This document shows, piece after piece, positions 44,224-56,645 of a stretch of 64,000 bases of DNA. The DNA is from SG8-40 sp963792855 (lineage in GTDB: Bacteria > Pseudomonadota > Gammaproteobacteria > Burkholderiales > Eutrophovitaceae). Location of the stretch: positions 689,405-753,404 of the forward strand of contig CAWBXZ010000005.1 in the NCBI GenBank assembly GCA_963792855.1. The letters are read 5' to 3'. The notes beneath the pieces are model-generated. The model worked only from the letters and a program-made list of their open reading frames with translations, did not search any database and had not been told where the DNA came from. Every line of letters begins with the position of its first letter. The first letter of the stretch is position 1. The position numbers and the translations under genes are program-made.

Positions 44224-45324
44224 TCAGAAGCGCCGAGACTGACGGTACGCGGGGCTCCTCAATCCACGCACAGCAGGTGACCCTCGTGTCCCGAGTGTTT
44301 CCGAGGGCAGCTCGCCAAACTGAAGGCGATACTCACCAGCAAATGTTCCGGGACGTGTGAACCCGAAACGGCGGACGATGTCTGCGACGTTACCGTCCTT
44401 TCCCTTCCTCGCCCGCAATGCGCCGCGTGCAGCGTGCATGCGCATCACCCTGTGGTAAGTGATTGGGCCCATGCCGAAGGATTCACGGAAATACCGGCGA
44501 AGTGCACGATCGCTCGCTCCTGTTTCTGCGCAAAGGGCTAATGCGGTTAGTGGCTGGCCCAGGTGCGCATGCATGAAGTCGACGGCATTTTTGACAAGCA
44601 TCGGAACGTTGTCATGGCGAGGAGACCGTGCCGCATCGGCGTTCGGCTCAACGAGAATATCGACAAGCCGGCGCAGGCACTCGCTTTCGAGAATATGCCC
44701 CTCGGGTTCTGCAACAGCGGTTTGGTTTCGCGCACCCGTTGCCAGCAGCGCAGCCATCGACAACTCGACTCGTTTCATTTTCTCCGGACACGGATGAAGC
44801 GCTGCCCACGGCCTTATTTCGACCGAATGATCATCGGCGTACAAGATGCGCATTGCGTCGTGCAGCGACTGGATGGGAACGAGCAGGGCATTCATCACTG
44901 AACCTCGTCGCACCCTGGCGTGATACGCAACCTCGGGGCGTTTCGCTATCAGTTGGCCAGCCGCGAGTTGTAGACCTTGCCAACGACTGGCTTCGTTGCG
45001 GCGCGTGATGGGGATAAAAGTCGCGAATTCCGCATTATCCTTACCACGTGCCAGGACATCCTGGTTGGTGCTCGCCTCAAATGCGCGAACAATATTTCCC
45101 GGGGCGACGTTGGCGGTGCCCCGGAATCTGCCGCGGGAGAGTTGATGGAACTGGCCACCCCACTGGCCAAACAAACAAGAAAAATCTTCGAAGTTGTCGA
45201 GATGAAAATGCATGGAAACGGCCGAAATGCCTGACGAACGGTTACCAGTAGTGAAGGATTGACTCTGAGCGTGGCCAAAAGCGGATAGTTCCCCTGAAGA
45301 GCTATCCTTGTTCATGACATTCAT
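44224..45324 (-). CDS. AraC-family transcriptional regulator
   Basis: 366 residues from the ATG at 45324 (a second ATG is at 45315). The C-terminal region (about 260-350) carries the two AraC helix-turn-helix motifs (LTALALCAETGASDRALRRY; NVADIVRRFGFTRPGTFAGE). The N-terminal part is a ligand domain (FEDFSCLFGQWGGQFHQLSR) like the AraC-binding-like domain of OxyR/FeaR-type regulators. It is divergent from the sulfatase gene, with only 45 bases between starts, so it probably controls that gene. Confidence 0.87.
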   Translation of the reverse strand: MNVMNKDSSSGELSAFGHAQSQSFTTGNRSSGISAVSMHFHLDNFEDFSCLFGQWGGQFHQLSRGRFRGTANVAPGNIVRAFEASTNQDVLARGKDNAEFATFIPITRRNEASRWQGLQLAAGQLIAKRPEVAYHARVRRGSVMNALLVPIQSLHDAMRILYADDHSVEIRPWAALHPCPEKMKRVELSMAALLATGARNQTAVAEPEGHILESECLRRLVDILVEPNADAARSPRHDNVPMLVKNAVDFMHAHLGQPLTALALCAETGASDRALRRYFRESFGMGPITYHRVMRMHAARGALRARKGKDGNVADIVRRFGFTRPGTFAGEYRLQFGELPSETLGTRGSPAVRGLRSPAYRQSRRF

Positions 45325-45369
45325 TTTACAATCTTTGGTTGTCCCGAATTTGAAGCCAGGCACAGTCAC

Positions 45370-47133
45370 ATGATGCGAACGATCACCCTTTCAGTCGTCC
45401 TGATTTTCTCTTTTTTCGTAGCGGGTTGTGAGAACGACGTTCAGGCCGGCAATGAGCGGCCGAACATTCTGCTGATCGTCGGCGATGATATCGGCTTCGG
45501 TGATCTTGGTTTCAGCGGCGGCGTGACCAGAACGCCGACCCTTGATCAATTGGCAAACCAGGGTGTGATGTTCACGAGCTTCCGGGCTTCCCCGGTCTGT
45601 TCGGTAACGCGGGCAATGCTGCTCACCGGCAACAATCCGGTCGAGGTGGGGCTTGGCGCATTCGATTATTCTCTTTACCCGCCGGCAGAAGGAAAACCCG
45701 GTTACGAGGCATACCTGACACGCAATACTGCAACGATTGCGGAACTGCTCAAAGACGCCGGCTATCGCACCTACATGGCGGGCAAGTGGCACCTCGGCGG
45801 GACGCGCCACGGCGGCCAGGGCCCGCATGAGTGGGGCTTCGACAGAAGCTACTCGATTTACACGGGTGGCTCCAACCACTGGAACCAGGGTGTCTTCCAC
45901 GTTGACACCCATGATCCGGCGGTGCTCGCGCAAGTCAAGGCGGGCGAGATACCCAAGGAGCCGTTCTATGAGGATGGCAAGGAAGTAGCGCGTCCGTTGG
46001 GTATCTACTCTGACGAACTGTACACCTCGAAGATACTCGAATATCTCGAACAAGGCCGTGACACCGGCAAACCATTCTTCGCGTATGTCGCGTACACCAC
46101 ACCGCACGCGCCGCTTCAGGCGCCGGATTTTCTGATCGACAAGTACTACGACCATTATCTGAAACTGGGCTTCGAGGGCTTGAAGCGCGCTCGATTCGAA
46201 TCGCAGCAGGCATTGGGGATTCTTCCCGGGGACGCGAAGTATCCCTCAAGGGCGGACAACCCGCTGTTGCGATCGTGGTCCGAACTCGGCGACGAGGAAA
46301 AGCGCCGGCAGGCTCGCATGATGGCAACCTACTCGGCGATGATGGAGTCGCAAGACTTCCATATCGGCATGATGCTTAACTATCTGCGTGAGTCGGGGCA
46401 ACTCGACAACACCTTGGTGGTGTATATGTCGGATAACGGGCCCGAAGGCCTCGACATGCGGGGCGAGCTAAGCAACGAGGCGGCAAACGAATGGATGGAG
46501 AGCAATTTCAGCCAGAAGTTCGAAGACATCGGGCGCGGTAATTCTTTCGGCTTCATCGGCACTGACTTCGCCGATGCCGTTACCGGTGGGCTGCAATGGT
46601 GGAAGTGGTTCATCGGCGAGGGCGGTATTCGCGTGCCGATGATTCTGGTCCCGCCAAAGGGCGAACGTTTTGTCAGGGCAGGGCAAAAGACCAACGAGTC
46701 GGCCCACGTCAAGGATGTGCCAATGACGATACTGGATTACGCCGGTGTCGAGCATCCGCAATCCAGCTACCGGGATCGCGAGATTGTCGCGCCCTCCGGC
46801 GTCTCCCTGCGCGGCTTCCTTGCCGGTGATCGCGCGCGCCCTCGCTCCCAGGAACAGTGGGTCGCGTTCGAGATTTTCGGTAACAGCTACGTCATCGCCG
46901 GCGATTACAAGGCCATCCGCGTGCGCCCTGCGATGTTCGGTGACGGCAACTGGCACCTCTATGACATCAAGAAAGATCCGGGTGAGACCACGCCGCTCGA
47001 TGCCGAGCAGCCGACGCGCCTGAAAGAAATGATCGCCATTTACGAGAACTATGCGCGTGAAAAAGGCATCGTGCCGGTTGCAGACAACTGGAGTCCGTGG
47101 CACGGCTTCATTGAACTTGAAGACAAGAAATAG
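45370..47133 (+). CDS. Sulfatase lipoprotein with non-canonical CSVTR active site
   Basis: 587 residues. A lipobox (SFFVAGC, Cys20) marks a lipoprotein. The alkaline-phosphatase-like sulfatase domain shows metal ligands Asp39/Asp40 (LLIVGDDIGFGDLG), the active-site string SPVCSVTRAMLLTG (Cys77), GKWHLGG, TPHAPLQAPD and MSDNGPEG. Formylglycine formation normally needs C-x-P-x-R; here it is C-S-V-T-R with Val for Pro. Either the maturase tolerates this or the enzyme uses another mechanism. It is divergent from AraC and followed by an Asp-nucleophile hydrolase. Confidence 0.88.
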   Translation: MMRTITLSVVLIFSFFVAGCENDVQAGNERPNILLIVGDDIGFGDLGFSGGVTRTPTLDQLANQGVMFTSFRASPVCSVTRAMLLTGNNPVEVGLGAFDYSLYPPAEGKPGYEAYLTRNTATIAELLKDAGYRTYMAGKWHLGGTRHGGQGPHEWGFDRSYSIYTGGSNHWNQGVFHVDTHDPAVLAQVKAGEIPKEPFYEDGKEVARPLGIYSDELYTSKILEYLEQGRDTGKPFFAYVAYTTPHAPLQAPDFLIDKYYDHYLKLGFEGLKRARFESQQALGILPGDAKYPSRADNPLLRSWSELGDEEKRRQARMMATYSAMMESQDFHIGMMLNYLRESGQLDNTLVVYMSDNGPEGLDMRGELSNEAANEWMESNFSQKFEDIGRGNSFGFIGTDFADAVTGGLQWWKWFIGEGGIRVPMILVPPKGERFVRAGQKTNESAHVKDVPMTILDYAGVEHPQSSYRDREIVAPSGVSLRGFLAGDRARPRSQEQWVAFEIFGNSYVIAGDYKAIRVRPAMFGDGNWHLYDIKKDPGETTPLDAEQPTRLKEMIAIYENYAREKGIVPVADNWSPWHGFIELEDKK

Positions 47134-47249
47134 CTGCGGGCGCCCGCCTCCCCGGAGCCAAAGCCTCGACGACAACTGCGATTGAACAGCCCCGGTTACT
47201 CCCCTCCAGCCATCCGGAGCATTTGTCCAACAACCCAAGGTCAACCAAC

Positions 47250-48218
47250 ATGAGCACAACCCGCGATCCCATCGGCCTCTTTGGCAAGCTCAACACCGGC
47301 GTACTGATGACAGTGACGCCCGAGTATTCCCGCATCAAGGCGCTAAAGCGTGCTGGCGCGGGACGCGCCGAATCGCGTCCTGCCAACTTCTCCATGCAGC
47401 CGAAGTACCGGACGATAGATGGTACAAAAATCCGCTACGCAGAAGGCGGCAAGGCGGATGGGCCCGTGGTACTGCTGCTTTGTCCGCTGCCGCAAAGCAT
47501 CCTTTGCTATGACCCGATCTGGAACAAGCTGGGAGCGCACTGCCGCACGGTGGCGCTCGACTTGCCCGGATTCGGACGAAGCGAAGGCGGGCTGGAATTC
47601 ATGAGTTTCGAGGCACAGAGCCGCTTCCTTGATAAATTCGTCCGGGAGATGGGCCTGCGGCAGATTCACATCGTCGGCCCGGATGTCGGCATGGCCGTCG
47701 CGCTGCACTATGCCATCCACCAGAAGCATGATTTGGCGAGCGTGATCATCGGCGATGGCCCGGGCATCGTGCCCTCCGTCAACGGCAGCATCATCAACAA
47801 GGCGGTGGATTCGGGCTTTTGGCGCATGGTTTTCCGCATCGCAGGTGCGCAGGCGTTCGTGGAAGCCGGGTATCGGCTGGCATGCGTGAACTACGTGCCG
47901 AGCGCGGAGGAGGTCGCCGACTACGTTGCGTCCTACGACGGCCGCATCGGCCCCGTCACGCACTGGTTCAAGACCTACCCGGAGAACCTCGCGACGGTGG
48001 ACCCGCACCTCGGTGCGCTCGATCTTCCGGTTCAGATCTTCTGGGGTGATCTCGACGTGTTCCTGCTCGTCGACAATGGGCAGCGTTTACAGGAGCGTCT
48101 GAAGCGCAGCCAGCTTCGGGTGTTCGAACGTTGCGGCCACTACAGCTACCAGGACAAGCCCGACGAGTTTTCGGATATGGTTCTGGCCTGGGTCAATGAA
48201 GGGCACCGCGCAGTTTAG
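47250..48218 (+). CDS. Alpha/beta hydrolase with Asp nucleophile (dehalogenase/epoxide-hydrolase-like)
   Basis: 322 residues from the ATG at 47250 (a TTG at 47223 is less likely). The fold shows VVLLLCPLPQSILCYDPIWN (the oxyanion HGxP motif is CPLP here), LDLPGFGRSEG, the nucleophile elbow IVGPDVGMAVALHYA (Asp) and FERCGHYSYQDKPDEF (His). An Asp nucleophile points to haloalkane dehalogenase, epoxide hydrolase or fluoroacetate dehalogenase chemistry; the missing HG dipeptide is unusual. About 115 bases separate it from the sulfatase. Confidence 0.8.
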   Translation: MSTTRDPIGLFGKLNTGVLMTVTPEYSRIKALKRAGAGRAESRPANFSMQPKYRTIDGTKIRYAEGGKADGPVVLLLCPLPQSILCYDPIWNKLGAHCRTVALDLPGFGRSEGGLEFMSFEAQSRFLDKFVREMGLRQIHIVGPDVGMAVALHYAIHQKHDLASVIIGDGPGIVPSVNGSIINKAVDSGFWRMVFRIAGAQAFVEAGYRLACVNYVPSAEEVADYVASYDGRIGPVTHWFKTYPENLATVDPHLGALDLPVQIFWGDLDVFLLVDNGQRLQERLKRSQLRVFERCGHYSYQDKPDEFSDMVLAWVNEGHRAV

Positions 48219-48423
48219 GCATGCTGTCATGTTGGAGCAAGTAACGTCGGGAGCGGATAGTTGGCCGGCCGTGAGTGGCGTCGCCAGTGCACGGGCCCCT
48301 GTGCTGATCGTAACCGCGCTGGACCTGACCCTTTAATGGCAACACAGGCATGTCATTGCGCGAGGCGAACGTGCCGCTTGACCGCCTGATCGCGACGGTT
48401 GTGACCGGACGTTTTTCTGATTA

Positions 48424-49059
48424 ATGAAACACCCGCTTGATTTGATGCTGGTGGGCGCGACCGGGGTGGTTGGCAGCTTCGTGCTGGCCGCAGCGCTTGA
48501 CGATCCGCGGATTGCAAAAGTGATCGCGCCTACGCGCCGGCCATTAGCTGCCCATGACAAGTTGTTCAATCCGGTGGTGGACTTCTCGCGTTTGCCGGAA
48601 GATGCGCAGTGGTGGAAGGTCGATGCGGTCATCTGTACGCTTGGCACGACCATCAAGACCGCCGGATCGCGGGCTGCGTTCGCTGCCGTCGACCGGGAAC
48701 TGCCGATTCATGTCGCGCGCCTGGCGCGGCAGGCCGGTGCAACGCGCTTCGCGCTGAATTCCTCGCTGGGTGCGAGCCACAGCGGCAACTTCTATTTGCG
48801 TACCAAGGCCGAGGTCGAAAGCGGGATCCGGGCGATCGGCTATCCCTTCTTCACCATCGTCCGCCCGTCGCTGATCGACGCAAAGCGCGAGCCTTCGCGT
48901 CCCATCGAATTCGCCGGTATCGTCCTGTTGCGGGCATTGGGGCCGGTGTTGCCGCGCCGCTACCGCGCAGTGAAACCGGAGCGTATTGCGCGTGTGCTCA
49001 TCGATGGTGTGCTGGCGGACACGCGCGGCGAAAAAATCACCGAGTCGGAACGGCTTTGA
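48424..49059 (+). CDS. NAD(P)-binding atypical SDR, HTATIP2-like
   Basis: 211 residues. A Rossmann start (LMLVGATGVVGSFVLAAALD) is followed by VDAVICTLGTTIKTAGSRAA, FALNSSLGASHSGNFYLRTK (catalytic-type Y-R-T-K) and a C-terminal helix. This matches small NAD(P)H-binding atypical SDRs (YeeZ/HTATIP2/oxidoreductase type) seen in many proteobacteria. Function is unknown. It is monocistronic. Confidence 0.82.
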   Translation: MKHPLDLMLVGATGVVGSFVLAAALDDPRIAKVIAPTRRPLAAHDKLFNPVVDFSRLPEDAQWWKVDAVICTLGTTIKTAGSRAAFAAVDRELPIHVARLARQAGATRFALNSSLGASHSGNFYLRTKAEVESGIRAIGYPFFTIVRPSLIDAKREPSRPIEFAGIVLLRALGPVLPRRYRAVKPERIARVLIDGVLADTRGEKITESERL

Positions 49060-49602
49060 TCGCGGATCGCGGCACGGCGAGGCGATGCAGCGGGACGCAC
49101 GTTGCGCGATTGCAACAGCCACGCGCGAAAAAAATCCTTATCGTTTAGGCAATTGTTTTGCATCTCCGCTCATCGGCAAAAAACCCTTGACTTCACGGTG
49201 CGGGAGGCGCCCACTGTTGCTGTGACCGTGCGCAAGGCTGGGGCAGGTTCTCAAGCTAAAGTACGAAGATCAGGTTGTTGCCAGTGACATTCGCTGTTGT
49301 GCGCGTCGCAGTCTTGCGATGTGCCTGATGCGGACAGGCGGCGACCACTTTGACCCCTGTGTTTGAGGGTCACCCCGGCTGGAGCCGCGGCGCAAAATGC
49401 TGAGGGCGTAACCTGCGTTACGCCCTTTGTGTTTGTGCGATCGGAGTGCCAGCCGCGAGGCGTTTTTTTACTCACCGCAATTTGTTCGGACACAGCCTGA
49501 CGGCGGTGCGCGCTTGCGCTTGTCCCGCGCAGATGCATCGACATGCGTTTGTGAAATGGATCCCAGGTACGTAACGCCCCGGCCTGGAACACTCGCTGCC
49601 GG
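49060..49602. other. Intergenic with one strong hairpin
   Basis: 543 bp between convergent genes. At 49403-49428 AGGGCGTAA-CCTGCG-TTACGCCCT forms a stem with T-rich sequence after it (TTGTGTTTGT) on the plus strand, usable as a terminator. I see no convincing gene; the one long minus-strand frame has no ribosome site or recognisable domain. Confidence 0.5.
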
Positions 49603-50895
49603 TCAGAACTCGTAGCTGATGCCAACCGTGAAGCGGTAGTCGTCCTTGTCCGGAACCCTGCCATCCGCAGCAGGCTGCGGATCTTGCACGCGGTCCCAGG
49701 TCACCGTGAGATCGAGGTCCAGCTCGCCGACAAGGTCCGATGACAGGGATGTGACCATGTTCTGGATGACGGAACCACTTTCCTCGTCAACGATTTGAAC
49801 GCGGTACTGGAAAAGGTAATCGAGCCATTTCGTCAGCTCGGTATCGAACATCGTGCCCAGCAGGAATGCGGACGAAGTGTTCGCCGTGTCCCTGCCGGCT
49901 GCGACGGATACCGCTTCCTTGTACAGGGCGCCCACACCCGCGGAAATGTCCCACTCGGTCTTCGAGGTGCGGATGATGTCGTAACCGCCACCGGTGCCGA
50001 GGGTCAGCTGATTCTGTATGTTCTGGAACCGGTCACGGAAATATTCGGCAAACACGACGCGCCAATACAACCGGGAGGTTACGAACGAATCGAAATACCC
50101 GTTGATACGGTGATTGTTTTGCGTCTCCACACCCTTGGTTTCACTGAACGTCCCGCGGTAGTCGGTGTGAAAGCGCGACTCTGCCTTGCGGCGCTCGATG
50201 GCGAAAGAGACCGATGCATCCGTCACATCCGAGTTGCCGCTTCGTACGTTTATTCCAATCGTCAAATCGCCCGACCAGTGGTCCCATTCACTGTGCGCAC
50301 CTCGCGCGATGGTGACAATCTGGTCGCGTGTCACGGTCGTGGCGTTTGGACTGGTTCCGATGGTGGCGGTATTGCCGATCAGGGTGAGTCGGCCGAACGC
50401 GGTCAACGGCAAGCGCCCGCCGTCGGGATCACTGTATCGTACCTCCTGCGGTCCGGCGGAGCGCAGAACACTCACGTCTTCCCAATCGAATTTCAGCTTG
50501 TCGAGTTCGTCGCTTTCGAATTCCAGGCTGTAACTGTAGAGGCCTTTGATTTCGCCCTTGAGCCATTCGCCCGAGGTCAGTTGCAGCCAGTCGAAACGGG
50601 AATCGGGAGGCGGAAAGAACGCCTCCCATGGATCGACTACTTCGGACACTGTCGATTTGACGATCTCTTCGGGAAGTGAATCTTCTTCCGCTGTTTCCAA
50701 CGGGTCGTCGGGGATCACCAACGCGTCGCCGGGATATTCGGTCTCCGGCAAGGTTTCCATCGTCGCGGTCGCATCCGCATCGGAATCCTGGGCCTGGACC
50801 GCAGCGGGGCGCATTGCGCCACTTGCGACGAGCACGCAAAGCGCCACAAGAAAGACCCGTCCGGCACCGCAGAGAGACGCGTAATGGATTGTCAC
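49603..50895 (-). CDS. DUF481 outer-membrane beta-barrel protein (YdiY-like)
   Basis: 430 residues. The signal peptide is VFLVALCVLVASGAMRPAAV, with cleavage near VQA-QDSD. An acidic linker follows, then a beta-rich part (WLQLTSGEWLKGEIKGLYSY, a YdiY-type N-domain) and a C-terminal DUF481 barrel (GDLTIGINVRSGNSDVTDAS; TRLYWRVVFAEYF-like strands) ending in YRFTVGISYEF, an outer-membrane C-terminal Phe signature. Salt-induced outer-membrane proteins belong here; function is unknown. Confidence 0.85.
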   Translation of the reverse strand: MTIHYASLCGAGRVFLVALCVLVASGAMRPAAVQAQDSDADATATMETLPETEYPGDALVIPDDPLETAEEDSLPEEIVKSTVSEVVDPWEAFFPPPDSRFDWLQLTSGEWLKGEIKGLYSYSLEFESDELDKLKFDWEDVSVLRSAGPQEVRYSDPDGGRLPLTAFGRLTLIGNTATIGTSPNATTVTRDQIVTIARGAHSEWDHWSGDLTIGINVRSGNSDVTDASVSFAIERRKAESRFHTDYRGTFSETKGVETQNNHRINGYFDSFVTSRLYWRVVFAEYFRDRFQNIQNQLTLGTGGGYDIIRTSKTEWDISAGVGALYKEAVSVAAGRDTANTSSAFLLGTMFDTELTKWLDYLFQYRVQIVDEESGSVIQNMVTSLSSDLVGELDLDLTVTWDRVQDPQPAADGRVPDKDDYRFTVGISYEF

Positions 50896-51030
50896 CGCTT
50901 TGACCGGAATCGGACCGCACAGCGGGCCGATTTCCGAATGGTTGTTTTCTTCGGGATCATCCGCATCCCGCGAATGACGGTTTGTTTTCCCGACATTCTA
51001 AACCGGAACGCGAAGCAGCACGGAAACCGC

Positions 51031-53722
<2,692 letters not shown>

Positions 53723-53733
53723 CGAACCTGCGC

Positions 53734-54741
53734 TTATCCGCTGTGAATGAAAAGAATATAGCTATTGATCAGATAGACCGAAAACAGCATCAGGCTGGCC
53801 CAGCCAACCGTCCGGTAAAGCCGGGTGCGGGCACGGTAGAACAAGCCGATGATGAAGATACCGCTCATGATCATTGCCGACATGGCGGATACCGCGTGCA
53901 CGTTCGATACGTGCGACAGAATCGGGCCCTTGAGGTAAACGAGATCGACCACGGCGACGATCGCGATGTTGAACAGGTTCGAACCAAGCAGATTGCCGAT
54001 TGCCATGTTCAGCGCGCCCAGCCGCAATGCCGTAATCGTCACGACCAGTTCCGGCATCGATGTCGCGAACGCGATGAGCAGCGTGCCGACGAAGCTTTCC
54101 TGCCAGCCCATTTCGCCGGCAATCCGCTCGCCGATCATGGGCAGCCAGGCGCCCGCGGCAACCACGACCAGCGCCGCGAGGCCGTAGCCGATGGCGGCGG
54201 TTCGCAAACTGACGCCCGGCATCTTCTCCGTCGCTTCTTCGACGAATTCGGCGCGGTGCTCGCGTTCGTAACGGAATACGGTACGGGTTGCCAGCAAATA
54301 GCTGACGATGATCACCGGCGTATAGACGCCGACCGGGCCGATCGTTGGCAGCACGCCCACGGCGTTTTCGAGCACGCTGAACCCGGTGAAACCGATGACG
54401 ACGATGCCGAAGCCGGCCGAGAGCACGTGCCCCTGGTGCGCCTTGCTGTAGACGGACTGTTCCCGGTACAGAAAATCGAGAATGACCAGCAGTGCCAGGT
54501 TGAACACGCAGCTTCCCAGCAGTGAGCCGATGGCGATGTCAGGGGAGTTCGTCAAGGTCGCCGCGCTGATGCCGGTAATCAGTTCGGGCAGGGAAGTGAC
54601 CGCAGCGATCAGCACCAGGCCGACCAGCGTGTCGCCCATGCCGGTGCGGTCGGCGATGACACTGCCGTAAATCGACAGTTTGTAGCCGGCGACGGTAATG
54701 ACGGCAACACAGAACGCGAACTGCAGCCAGGTCACAAGCAT
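53734..54741 (-). CDS. Na+/Ca2+ exchanger (CaCA) family protein
   Basis: 335 residues from the ATG at 54741. Ten membrane helices contain two inverted alpha repeats: GLVLIAAVTSLPELITGISA with IGSLLGSCVFNLALL, and GTLLIAFATSMPELVVTITA with IGNLLGSNLFNIAIV. These are the ion-binding motifs of CaCA antiporters. It lies 11 bases upstream of the Ca2+-like ATPase on the same strand, so both probably act in calcium efflux. Confidence 0.92.
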   Translation of the reverse strand: MLVTWLQFAFCVAVITVAGYKLSIYGSVIADRTGMGDTLVGLVLIAAVTSLPELITGISAATLTNSPDIAIGSLLGSCVFNLALLVILDFLYREQSVYSKAHQGHVLSAGFGIVVIGFTGFSVLENAVGVLPTIGPVGVYTPVIIVSYLLATRTVFRYEREHRAEFVEEATEKMPGVSLRTAAIGYGLAALVVVAAGAWLPMIGERIAGEMGWQESFVGTLLIAFATSMPELVVTITALRLGALNMAIGNLLGSNLFNIAIVAVVDLVYLKGPILSHVSNVHAVSAMSAMIMSGIFIIGLFYRARTRLYRTVGWASLMLFSVYLINSYILFIHSG

Positions 54742-55113
54742 GTGGTGGTTACTTCTGGCCGACAAGTGGTTTCGGGTAACTTATCTCCTTGAATAATCGA
54801 CAGGATGCGCGGCCTCGCTAATGCATGCGTCATCCTTGCGGGCGGGGATGTTGCTTGATCGATCGCGGCAGCGCTGGAGCCGGTAGCAGGGCAGTGCGTC
54901 ATCGTTTGCGGAAATCGTTTGTTGCTTGAAGCGGGTTGTAACCGGGGCTCGGTGGGTGCCGACGCTTTGTTTTCGCCGATTCGACAGCTTTTCTGCCGTC
55001 TGGAAATGTAACCGGCTCGATTTTTACATATTCCGTTACCCGCTGCGTGGTGTCGATTGTTTCCGGCACCATCGACGTTCGTCCAGGCGATCACGCCTTA
55101 CGGGAGGTTGGCA
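54742..55113. other. Divergent promoter region
   Basis: 372 bp between the exchanger gene (minus) and the DUF1232 gene (plus). The right half is AT-rich (around 55010-55040, GATTTTTACATATTCCG), a likely promoter area for the plus-strand gene. No gene or repeat is seen. Confidence 0.4.
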
Positions 55114-55887
55114 ATGCTTCTTGGTCTTGTTCACAAAGTCAGCAATATCGTATCTGCAATCGATCCGGTGAAGGATGCGCCCGCATTCGTTGATACCTGG
55201 CTGGAGCATCGCCCCGAGCAACGCGAGTTTGCGTTTCCGGACGTAACCGGTGATGCGTCGCGTCAGACCGTGTTCCGCATGTTTGCGGCTGGCGCACTGG
55301 CAATCGTAAAGCGCATGCCGGCAATGATTGACGTCATGGTCGAGCGATTGCACTCCGACAAAGTGGATCCGGCCGTTCAGTGTGCGGTCGCAACGGTACT
55401 GGCGTATGTCGTGCAGCCGCGCGACCTGATTCCCGATAATGCGCCCGGCGGTTACGGTTTCGTTGACGACACCATCCTGCTCCATGCCGGCTTCCTGGAC
55501 ATTCTGTCGATGGAACCGCCGAGCGTGGAACAATTCAGGACCCAGCAGGAATTCCTTTCCTTTATCAGCAGCTTCGCGCCGCCCCCGGTGATGGCGGAAC
55601 TTCGGAGTACCGTCGAGAACATGGAGACGACGTTGTCGGTATTTCGCATGCTGCCGCGCGAGGCGCTGGAGGTGACCACGCGCATCATCATCGACGATCC
55701 GCTCAGGGTGTCGACGATCCCGGTCAGGCGCGACGGGCAGTTCCACTCCGCCGAGTTTCTCGAACATGCCGGCGAAGGTGTCGAAAAGCATCTCAAGCAC
55801 GACGGCGACAACATATATCTGCAATATCCGGGTGGCAAGATAGCCAGCGATGGCGAGAACATCTTCGGGGTTCGAACCGGCGTATAG
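55114..55887 (+). CDS. DUF1232 (YkvA-like) protein
   Basis: 257 residues from the ATG at 55114, with GGGAGG before it. The central motif AYVVQPRDLIPDNAPGGYGF followed by VDDTILLHAGF is the DUF1232 signature (PxDLIPD...GxxDD). The C-terminal portion (EALEVTTRIIIDDPLRVSTI; LKHDGDNIYLQYPGG) is not recognised. Function is unknown; members are small membrane-associated proteins. It is followed by the DksA-like gene 125 bases downstream. Confidence 0.75.
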   Translation: MLLGLVHKVSNIVSAIDPVKDAPAFVDTWLEHRPEQREFAFPDVTGDASRQTVFRMFAAGALAIVKRMPAMIDVMVERLHSDKVDPAVQCAVATVLAYVVQPRDLIPDNAPGGYGFVDDTILLHAGFLDILSMEPPSVEQFRTQQEFLSFISSFAPPPVMAELRSTVENMETTLSVFRMLPREALEVTTRIIIDDPLRVSTIPVRRDGQFHSAEFLEHAGEGVEKHLKHDGDNIYLQYPGGKIASDGENIFGVRTGV

Positions 55888-56012
55888 GGACTCGCGCGCG
55901 CACCGTTGTGGGCAGAATCGCACGGCGTATTGAACAAATGTAACCCGCATGCGGTCGAAAAATCCACGAACTTTCTTTGGCAGCCCCGGCTGCATTTTCT
56001 GGTGGAGGTTGC

Positions 56013-56412
56013 ATGATGCCGCTTGAACAGGAGCAGATTGATTTTTTGGGACAACAGATCGACCGGCAGTACGCTGAATTATTGGAGGAAGTGCGCGAGG
56101 AGCTTGCGCAAAACGGCGGCAGCGAATACATAGAGTTGCTTGGCCAGGGAGGCGCCAACACCGGCGAAGAAGCGGTTCGCGACCTGTTGTGGGGCCTTAA
56201 CGCGACCCTGTTCGACCGCCACATCCGCGAAATCCGCAACATCGAGAAAGCGCGCATGCGCATTCGCGAAGGCGACTACGGCATGTGCGAGGATTGCGGC
56301 GAAGACATTCTCTATGAACGCTTGCAAGGCCCGGCCGCTCGCCCTTCGTTGCGTGTATTGCCAGAGCGAGCACGAGCACACCCCGGCCTTCCACGTAGCT
56401 TCCTTCCTGTAA
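56013..56412 (+). CDS. DksA/TraR-type zinc-finger protein (one frame break)
   Basis: Corrected length 132 residues from the ATG at 56013, with GGTGGAGG upstream. An N-terminal coiled coil (DFLGQQIDRQYAELLEEVRE) leads to ARMRIREGDYGMCEDCGEDI and a second CxxC (LRCVYCQSEHE), the four-cysteine finger of DksA/TraR proteins. The frame breaks at GG 56328-56329. Removing one G joins YERLQ to ARPLALRCVYC. It lacks the DxxDxA tip of true DksA, so a role on RNA polymerase is only possible. Confidence 0.85.
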
Positions 56413-56645
56413 GGCCCGCGCGGCGTTCGCCCCGGGCAACGGCGGGCATGGCCGGCCGTGCGGGGCCGAGGCCTTTGCTTGCGGCCGTGCGCCTTGCGGT
56501 GCACACAATAGTCTGAAGCGACGCGCGGCCTGACCGGATCGGCCTCAGGCATAATCACTTCTCCACTGACCTGACCGGCATCCGGCGTTGGCTTTCTTCG
56601 CTCGCGGCTTTCGCGCTGTAACAAAACGACAATGTCCCTGATTCG

